In this document: piece by piece, positions 1 through 4,312 of the stretch | How positions within the stretch are numbered: the first letter of the stretch is position 1 | How the letters are laid out: the number at the start of each line of letters is the position of its first letter | From: Gammaproteobacteria bacterium | Lineage (GTDB): Bacteria > Bacillota_I > Bacilli_A > Izemoplasmatales > UBA1188 | Assembly: GCA_024691665.1 (NCBI GenBank) | Contig: JAILNJ010000189.1 | Location: forward strand, 1 to 7,060 | DNA: 7,060 bases | Reading direction: 5' to 3' | Position numbers and translations under genes: made by a program | Notes under the pieces: generated by a model | Databases searched by the model: none | Seen by the model: the letters and a program-made list of their open reading frames with translations, nothing else | What the model was told of the DNA's origin: nothing

Positions 1-1
1 A

Positions 2-2191
2 ATTCCTCTATTCTATATATCTATGGGATATATGCTAATGGAGTCAGTTCCAAATTGGCCTTTAGGCATATTTAGAACTAAACCAATTATCACAGGAATT
101 ACCTTAATGGTACTAGCTTTAGGCATTATGATTATTAATAAGAGATTCTATATCTCAGGAATTAAAGCTGTAATAAATAAAGGCCCTAATATGGATACTT
201 TAGTCGCACTTGGTTCAGGAATTGCCTTTATTTATTCAATAGTATTATTTATATTAATGATTATTAATCATAATGATTCAGAAAGAGTTATGTCTCTTTC
301 AATGAATTTAAGTTTTGAAACCGCAGGTATGATACCTGCCTTAATCACAATAGGTAAAACTCTAGAATCATATTCAAAGGGTAAAACTACTAATGCGATT
401 AAGTCACTTTTAAACTTAGCTCCTAAAAAGGCGACTTTATTAATAGATGGTAAAGAAAAAGAAGTAGACGCTGAAACTATAAAAGAAGGAGATACATTAA
501 TAGTTAAAAGAGGTGAATCTTTCGCAGTTGATGGAATAGTTATATCTGGTGAATCATACGTTAATGAATCAATGCTTACAGGTGAATCTATCCCAGTGTA
601 TAAAGAAAAAGATTCAAATGTATCAAGTGGTACTATTAATGAGAATGCACCTCTAATAATAAAAGCCACAAGAGTAGGTAGTGAAACCACTTTAAATAAG
701 ATAGTTGAAATGGTTAAAGAATCCAGTTCAACTAAAACTAAATTAACTAGAATCGCAGACAAGATTTCAGGAATCTTTGTCCCAGTAGTTCTTACAATTG
801 CCTTAATTGTATTTACTATTTGGATCTTTATATCTAAATATAATATCTCATATTCTTTAGAAAGAGCTATTGCTGTAATAGTTGTATCATGTCCATGTGC
901 CTTAGGTCTTGCAACTCCAGTTGCGATAATGGTTGGAAATGGTAAATCAGCTAAATATGGAATATTATTTAAAAACGCTGAAGCTTTAGAAGAAACAGGT
1001 AAAGTTAATATTGTAGTATTAGATAAGACAGGAACTATCACTGAAGGTGTACCTGAAATCACAGATATTATTCCTTATGAAATAACTGAAGAAGAATTAA
1101 TAAAGGTAGCCGCATCATTAGAAAGATTAAGCGAACATCCACTCTCTAAAGCTATTACAAATAAAACATTAGATTACTATGAAACAAAAGACTTTAATGC
1201 AATTAAGGGTGTAGGCATTAAAGGATTAGTTAATAATAAAGAATGTATCTCAGGTAATATAAATATCTTTAATGATACTGACTTATTAACCGATGATATA
1301 AAGAATAAAGGAGAAGGATTATCTAAAGAAGGTAAAACACCACTATTCTTTATATATGATAATAAGTATATTGGATTAATTGCGTTAAGAGATAAGATTA
1401 AAGAAGATTCTAAAGAAGCAATTAGACTCTTTAATAAATATGGCCTTGAAACTATCATGCTTACTGGAGACAATAAAATTACTAGTGAAGCAATAGGAGC
1501 CGAAGTTGGAGTTAAAAAAGTAATTAGTGGAGTACTCCCAGAAACTAAAAGAGATGTTATTATAGAACTTAAAAAACGTGGTAAAGTAATGATGATAGGT
1601 GATGGAATAAATGATTCTATCGCACTAACTGAAGCTGATGTATCACTTGCGATAGGAAGAGGTTCTGATATCGCAATTGATAGTGCAAATGTGGTACTAA
1701 TGAAATCGTCACTACTTGATGCGGTAGCTGCATATTCTATATCTAGATATACATATTTAAATATCTTAGAGAATTTATTCTGGGCATTTATCTATAACCT
1801 AATTATGATACCTCTTGCGGCTATGAGTAAAATGCTTCCATGGATGGGCGCAGCTGCGATGAGTTTATCATCATTTACTGTATGTATGAATGCATTAAGG
1901 ATTAATCTATTTAATCCATATAAAGAAAGAAATTATAAAAATAAAAACATAAACATAAATAGTGAGGAAAATATGTCAAAACAAGAAAGAACATTAATGG
2001 TTGAAGGAATGAAGTGCATGCACTGTGTTGCACACACAGAAGCAGCCCTTAAAAAAGTTAAGGGCGTTAAAAAAGTAACTGTATCACTAGAAGATAAAAC
2101 TGCAGTAGTATTATCTAATGATAAAGTTACTAATGAAGAACTTATCCAAGCAGTAGAAAGTGAAGGATTTAAAGTTACAGAAATAAAATAG
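2..2191 (+). CDS. copA: Copper-exporting P1B-type ATPase with C-terminal CopZ-like metal-binding domain (5' end outside window)
   Basis: This is an inner-membrane pump that uses ATP to export Cu(I). The reading frame is open to the left edge, and residues before the first Met (encoded at 23) already look like a CopA membrane helix, so the gene is partial. Counting from that Met: NMDTLVALG helix near 56-64, actuator TGES at 186-189, copper-binding CPC at 290-292, phosphorylated Asp in DKTGT at 334-338, HP at 372-373, TGDN at 481-484, GDGIND at 526-531. The last helices carry YN (591-592) and MxxSS (613-617), the signature of Cu(I) P1B-1 pumps. An Asn/Lys-rich linker (about 635-650) leads to an HMA domain at 657-722 with MKCMHC (Cys665, Cys668). 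CopA HMA domains are normally N-terminal, so the C-terminal one is odd; whether an N-terminal one also exists cannot be seen. The family call is secure, with copper rather than another soft metal strongly favoured by the motifs. Confidence 0.96.
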   Translation: MPLFYISMGYMLMESVPNWPLGIFRTKPIITGITLMVLALGIMIINKRFYISGIKAVINKGPNMDTLVALGSGIAFIYSIVLFILMIINHNDSERVMSLSMNLSFETAGMIPALITIGKTLESYSKGKTTNAIKSLLNLAPKKATLLIDGKEKEVDAETIKEGDTLIVKRGESFAVDGIVISGESYVNESMLTGESIPVYKEKDSNVSSGTINENAPLIIKATRVGSETTLNKIVEMVKESSSTKTKLTRIADKISGIFVPVVLTIALIVFTIWIFISKYNISYSLERAIAVIVVSCPCALGLATPVAIMVGNGKSAKYGILFKNAEALEETGKVNIVVLDKTGTITEGVPEITDIIPYEITEEELIKVAASLERLSEHPLSKAITNKTLDYYETKDFNAIKGVGIKGLVNNKECISGNINIFNDTDLLTDDIKNKGEGLSKEGKTPLFFIYDNKYIGLIALRDKIKEDSKEAIRLFNKYGLETIMLTGDNKITSEAIGAEVGVKKVISGVLPETKRDVIIELKKRGKVMMIGDGINDSIALTEADVSLAIGRGSDIAIDSANVVLMKSSLLDAVAAYSISRYTYLNILENLFWAFIYNLIMIPLAAMSKMLPWMGAAAMSLSSFTVCMNALRINLFNPYKERNYKNKNININSEENMSKQERTLMVEGMKCMHCVAHTEAALKKVKGVKKVTVSLEDKTAVVLSNDKVTNEELIQAVESEGFKVTEIK
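1961..1975 (+). promoter_or_regulatory. Possible internal ribosome binding site and ATG for a free CopZ-like chaperone
   Basis: Inside copA the sequence AGTGAGG (1961-1967) lies 5 bases before an in-frame ATG at 1973. Initiation there would give a 72-residue protein (1973-2191) that begins MSKQERTL and is a complete CopZ-like HMA domain with CxxC at its residues 15-18. The codons just before it encode a low-complexity Asn/Lys/Ile stretch that looks like translated intergenic DNA. I infer either a former separate copZ now fused in frame to copA, or dual expression of fused and free forms. The Shine-Dalgarno match is moderate and no direct evidence of use exists. Confidence 0.4.
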
Positions 2192-2220
2192 ATGGTTCAA
2201 AATCGAACCATCTATTTTTT
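2187..2220. terminator. Bidirectional intrinsic terminator between copA and msrA
   Basis: A perfect 12-bp stem (2187-2198 with 2205-2216) encloses the 6-base loop AAAATC. On the plus strand the stem runs into a T tract (2215-2220, then C and more T); on the minus strand it is followed by TTTTATTT. It should therefore end both the copA transcript and the convergent msrA transcript. The TAG stop of copA (2189-2191) and the TAG stop of msrA (2214-2212 on the minus strand) each sit inside one arm of the stem. Confidence 0.9.
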
Positions 2221-2700
2221 CTCATTTTTCTTTATTAGTTTTAAATCTACGTGGCAATATCCACCTGGATTTTTGTCTAGATAATCTTGATGATATTCTT
2301 CAGCATCATAGAAGTTATCTAGTTTTTCTACTAAGATTTTATAATCTTTATCAAGTGTTTCACTAAAGTATTCTAATACTTTCTCCTTATCAGATTCACT
2401 TTCATAGAATACTCCACTTCTATATTGATGTCCTACATCATGACCTTGCCTATCAACTGAATAAGGATCAACGAATCTTAAGAAGTGTTCAAGTAACTTT
2501 TCTAGGCTAATTTCTGCCTTATTATATTCTATAAGTACTGTTTCAGCGTGACTAGCAAGTCCAGCTTTTAATTCTTCGTATTTAGGATTAGCCTTATTAC
2601 CATTGGCATATCCAACAGTAGTATTAACTACACCTTTTAAAGATTTGAAATAGGCTTCAACTCCCCAGAAGCATCCGCCCGCAAGATAAATTCTCTCCAT
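2212..2700 (-). CDS. msrA: Peptide-methionine (S)-S-oxide reductase MsrA
   Basis: This cytoplasmic repair enzyme reduces the S-epimer of methionine sulfoxide in proteins back to methionine, with thioredoxin as the usual electron donor. The 162 residues match a single-domain MsrA. The catalytic motif GGCFWG is at residues 8-13 (Cys10), HAE is at 51-53, DRQGHDVGHQYRSG at 83-96 is the substrate-pocket block, and EEYHQDYL at 134-141 precedes GYC (Cys149), the likely resolving cysteine. The Cys often found before the HAE block in other MsrAs is absent here (AGLASHAE). No MsrB domain is fused. The start is supported by AAAGGGGAA about 6-8 bases upstream, which lies in the last codons of the preceding tetR-like gene; only 3 bases separate that gene's stop from this ATG, so translation is probably coupled. 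It is the last gene of the operon and ends in the shared terminator. Confidence 0.96.
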   Translation of the reverse strand: MERIYLAGGCFWGVEAYFKSLKGVVNTTVGYANGNKANPKYEELKAGLASHAETVLIEYNKAEISLEKLLEHFLRFVDPYSVDRQGHDVGHQYRSGVFYESESDKEKVLEYFSETLDKDYKILVEKLDNFYDAEEYHQDYLDKNPGGYCHVDLKLIKKNEKK

Positions 2701-2703
2701 TAA

Positions 2704-3297
2704 TTAATTCCCCTTTTTAATTTGAAACTTATTAGGTGTAAACGATGTGTTATGTTCTATAAAGTATTTAAGTATTTCGTCTCTAGAGTACTCATTATTA
2801 TTCATAATCCAATACTTAAATAGATAGATAAATTCACCCGTAATCATCTCGACATTTAAGTCTCTAGGAATATTATTATCTTTTAAGAATTTATTATCAA
2901 CGAATATGCTTTGCATATTTCTTAAATTATGTTCGAATTCATTTAAAAAGATAGAAGAAGCACTGGAAGATAGTATAGCTTTGATTAATAATTTATCTTC
3001 ATAAAAGTGGTCTAACATATGAGCTAAATAATGTGCATAATCTATATCACTTGATTTACTATAGTCATGATTAGATTCTTTAATAAGATTTTTGTCAAAT
3101 ACATGACTAAATATATGTTTAACAAAAGAAAGAAGAATTTCTTCTTTATTTTTAAAATGACTATAGAATGTGCTTCTTGAAACAGTACTTTTATCTAATA
3201 TATCTTGAATAGTAATATCATCATAATTATTAGATAGAAGAAGTGATTCAAATGCACTATATATTTTGTCTAATGTTTTAATTTCTCTTTTATCCAT
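2704..3297 (-). CDS. TetR/AcrR-family transcriptional regulator, ligand unknown
   Basis: A 197-residue one-component repressor. The N-terminal DNA-binding domain is clear: helices from about 8-24, then ITIQDILDKSTVSRSTFYSHF at about 28-48, the classic TetR helix-turn-helix with recognition helix near 40-47, followed by KNKEEIL. The C-terminal ligand and dimerisation part (about 70-197) contains GEFIYLFKYWIMNNNEYSRDEI, which resembles the C-terminal domain of DhaS-like Firmicute TetR proteins. No ligand can be deduced. It is the middle gene of a three-gene operon: its ATG follows the stop of the dtxR-like gene after one base, with no convincing Shine-Dalgarno of its own, so it probably depends on coupled translation. 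The window shows no efflux pump beside it except CopA, which is convergent and transcribed separately. Its targets could be its own operon, copA or something distant. Confidence 0.9.
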   Translation of the reverse strand: MDKREIKTLDKIYSAFESLLLSNNYDDITIQDILDKSTVSRSTFYSHFKNKEEILLSFVKHIFSHVFDKNLIKESNHDYSKSSDIDYAHYLAHMLDHFYEDKLLIKAILSSSASSIFLNEFEHNLRNMQSIFVDNKFLKDNNIPRDLNVEMITGEFIYLFKYWIMNNNEYSRDEILKYFIEHNTSFTPNKFQIKKGN

Positions 3298-3298
3298 T

Positions 3299-3667
3299 TT
3301 ATTTATTTTTAGAATACTTCTTTAAGGCATTAAATGTTTCATCAGAAATAACGTGTTCTACTCTACAAGCATCTTGGTGAGCTTGTTCAGTTGAAACACC
3401 AATCTTTTCTAAGAGTTCAGTTAATACTTTGTGTTTAGCATATGTTACAGAACCAATTTCAAGACCTTTTTCAGTTAATACTAAATTACCATTAGCCTCA
3501 ACTATAACAAGTCCATCTGTCTTCATCTTTTTAAGTGCAATAGAAACTGAAGCTTTTGAAAAATTCATAAGCCTTGCGACATCTATAGCTCTAACGATTT
3601 CTTGTCTTTCTTTTAACATTAAAATATGTTCTAAATAGTCTTCAACTGATTCTTTCTTATCTAACAT
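3299..3667 (-). CDS. Two-domain DtxR/MntR-family metal-dependent repressor
   Basis: Members of this family bind Fe(II) or Mn(II) and then bind operators to shut off metal uptake. The 122 residues have a winged helix-turn-helix (about 1-70; recognition region SKASVSIALKKMKTDGLV, 37-54) and the metal-binding dimerisation domain (about 71-122). The C-terminal SH3-like domain of long DtxR/IdeR proteins is missing, as in MntR. Aligning by eye, candidate ligands are Asp10 and Glu13 (as MntR Asp8 and Glu11), His79, His97, Cys101, Glu104 and His105. CRVEH at 101-105 is the DtxR-type CxxEH motif, where MntR has ExxEH. So the site mixes both types, and iron versus manganese specificity is uncertain; the divergent feo operon favours iron. 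The start has GCGAGG about 6-10 bases upstream. It is the first gene of the operon and is probably autoregulated through the shared divergent control region. Confidence 0.93.
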   Translation of the reverse strand: MLDKKESVEDYLEHILMLKERQEIVRAIDVARLMNFSKASVSIALKKMKTDGLVIVEANGNLVLTEKGLEIGSVTYAKHKVLTELLEKIGVSTEQAHQDACRVEHVISDETFNALKKYSKNK

Positions 3668-3693
3668 AAAGTGCCTCGCTAATCATTATAAAT

Positions 3694-3722
3694 ATTATTA
3701 TAATTTTTGTGGACAAAATCAA
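3694..3722 (-). promoter_or_regulatory. Candidate promoter for the dtxR-tetR-msrA operon
   Basis: On the minus strand TTGATT (3722-3717) and AATAAT (3699-3694) are separated by 17 bases, with transcription expected to begin about 20 bases before the dtxR-like ATG. The region is very AT-rich and contains two TATAAT words (3702-3697 and 3690-3685), so the exact -10 element is uncertain. The box overlaps the palindrome at 3705-3718 and lies back to back with the feo promoter. Confidence 0.45.
3705..3718. promoter_or_regulatory. Palindrome TTTTGT-GG-ACAAAA across the divergent promoters, candidate operator
   Basis: Six-base perfect arms flank a GG centre. It covers the predicted -35 box of the feo promoter (3710-3715) and lies inside the predicted spacer and -35 region of the opposite promoter, so one bound protein could affect both directions. 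The DtxR-like or TetR-like protein of the adjacent operon is the obvious candidate binder. This assignment is inference, because the palindrome does not match a consensus I can name with certainty. Confidence 0.4.
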
Positions 3723-3738
3723 TACTTAGTAGTAAAAT
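3710..3738 (+). promoter_or_regulatory. Predicted sigma-A promoter of the feo operon
   Basis: TGGACA (3710-3715, one mismatch to TTGACA) and TAAAAT (3733-3738, one mismatch to TATAAT) are spaced by exactly 17 bases. Transcription would start near 3745, giving a leader of about 70 bases before feoA. The two GTTAG-N6-CTAAC inverted repeats begin right at this expected start. Confidence 0.65.
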
Positions 3739-3745
3739 TACATAG

Positions 3746-3763
3746 GGTTAGTTAATTCTAACC
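3746..3763. promoter_or_regulatory. Inverted repeat 1, GGTTAG-N6-CTAACC, candidate metal-repressor operator
   Basis: Perfect 6-bp arms (3746-3751 and 3758-3763) around TTAATT, placed at about +1 to +18 of the predicted feo transcript. The half-site words GGTTAG and CTAACC are those of the classical DtxR box, but there the halves are one base apart rather than six. Binding here would block transcription start or early elongation. As RNA it could also form a small hairpin. Confidence 0.55.
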
Positions 3764-3779
3764 ATTAATTTTGGTAAAT

Positions 3780-3799
3780 AAGTTAGTAGTTTCTAACTT
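3780..3799. promoter_or_regulatory. Inverted repeat 2, AAGTTAG-N6-CTAACTT, second copy of the feo operator-like element
   Basis: Perfect 7-bp arms (3780-3786 and 3793-3799) around TAGTTT. It shares the core GTTAG-N6-CTAAC and the same 6-base spacing with repeat 1, and starts 35 bases after it. The second arm ends a few bases before the feoA Shine-Dalgarno (AGGGGGAA from 3802), so an RNA role in translation is an alternative to a DNA operator. Confidence 0.55.
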
Positions 3800-3815
3800 T
3801 TAGGGGGAATTTTAA

Positions 3816-4028
3816 ATGCCAATTATACTTGCACCAATAAATGAAGAAGTTACAATTGTGAGAGTAATTGCAGAGGAAAAAACAAAGAAACACTTAGAAT
3901 CACTTGGTATTTCTAATGGGAGAAAAGTGGTAGTACTCCAAGTATCTAATGGTAATGTTATTTTGTTAATTGGAAATACAAGACTTGCTCTTGATAAAGA
4001 TCTCGCAAGTAAGATATTTATTGGATAA
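3816..4028 (+). CDS. feoA: FeoA family protein, first copy (small SH3-like ferrous iron transport protein)
   Basis: A 70-residue cytoplasmic protein with the FeoA fold, thought to bind FeoB and support Fe(II) uptake. MPIILAPINEEVTIVRVIAEEK, then HLESLGISNGRKVVVLQV, then NVILLIGNTRLALDKDLASKIFI follow the clostridial FeoA pattern: the LxxLGxxxG turn near 27-35 and the final short beta strand containing the R(L/V)A(L/I)D block near 56-60. The start is well supported by AGGGGGAA, with 7 bases between it and the ATG. It is the first gene of the feo operon, 35 bases ahead of the second feoA once that gene's true start is used. It differs clearly in sequence from the second copy, so the pair is old or of separate origin rather than a fresh duplication. 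Confidence 0.93.
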   Translation: MPIILAPINEEVTIVRVIAEEKTKKHLESLGISNGRKVVVLQVSNGNVILLIGNTRLALDKDLASKIFIG

Positions 4029-4050
4029 TTTTTTTGTTTATATATAAATG

Positions 4051-4060
4051 GGAAGGAGAA
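4051..4060 (+). promoter_or_regulatory. Ribosome binding site that fixes the start of the second feoA
   Basis: GGAAGGAGAA lies 3-12 bases before the ATG at 4064. A longer in-frame reading from a TTG at 4034 would run through this site and add ten residues unrelated to FeoA, so the ATG at 4064 is preferred. Confidence 0.85.
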
Positions 4061-4063
4061 TAT

Positions 4064-4312
4064 ATGAAAGTAGTAAAAAAATTAAGCGAACTTAAAATTG
4101 GTGATAGCGGTGTAATCACCAGCGTAGTTGGCGATGGAAGAGTCAGACATAGAATGTTTGACATGGGTGTTACTCCAGGCGCAACTGTGTATTTAAGAAA
4201 GACTGCACCTCTTGGTGATCCTATCGAAGTCACTTTAAGAAACTATGAGTTAACTTTAAGAAAAACTGAAGCTGAACTCGTAATGGTTGAAGTTGAGGAG
4301 GTAGAAGCATAA
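4064..4312 (+). CDS. feoA: FeoA family protein, second copy
   Basis: An 82-residue FeoA of the standard type. The KLSELKIGDSGVI opening, the HRMFDMGVTPGATV block (about 29-42) and APLGDPIEVTLRNYELTLRKTEA (about 48-70) are textbook FeoA. The tail is acidic (VEVEEVEA), and the DNA encoding it also provides GAGGAGGT (4295-4302), the Shine-Dalgarno of feoB. The TAA stop overlaps the feoB ATG by one base (TAATG), so FeoA and FeoB synthesis is probably coupled. FeoA is a small cytoplasmic partner of the FeoB G-protein domain; how it acts is not settled. Having two feoA genes before one feoB is known in Firmicutes. Confidence 0.95.
   Translation: MKVVKKLSELKIGDSGVITSVVGDGRVRHRMFDMGVTPGATVYLRKTAPLGDPIEVTLRNYELTLRKTEAELVMVEVEEVEA

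Noticed and set aside
268..1062. Long open frame of 264 codons on the minus strand
   Set aside because: It lies wholly antisense to conserved copA motifs, has no family resemblance and no ribosome binding site that I can see; it is a shadow of copA.
1913..1972. Frameshift or slippery site between the pump and the CopZ-like domain
   Set aside because: The frame is continuous through the linker and no slippery heptamer with a downstream structure is apparent; fusion or internal initiation explains the layout better.
3708..3716. DnaA-box-like TTGTCCACA on the minus strand
   Set aside because: Single copy with one mismatch to TTATCCACA and inside a palindrome at divergent promoters; there is no cluster or origin context.
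3983..4035. ACTTGC/GCAAGT hairpin and a run of T after the first feoA as an internal terminator
   Set aside because: The stem is 6 bp with an irregular interior and ends 18 bases before the T run, so it does not form an intrinsic terminator.
4034..4063. TTG start extending the second feoA upstream by ten residues
   Set aside because: It would translate through the strong GGAAGGAG site, and the extra residues do not fit FeoA.
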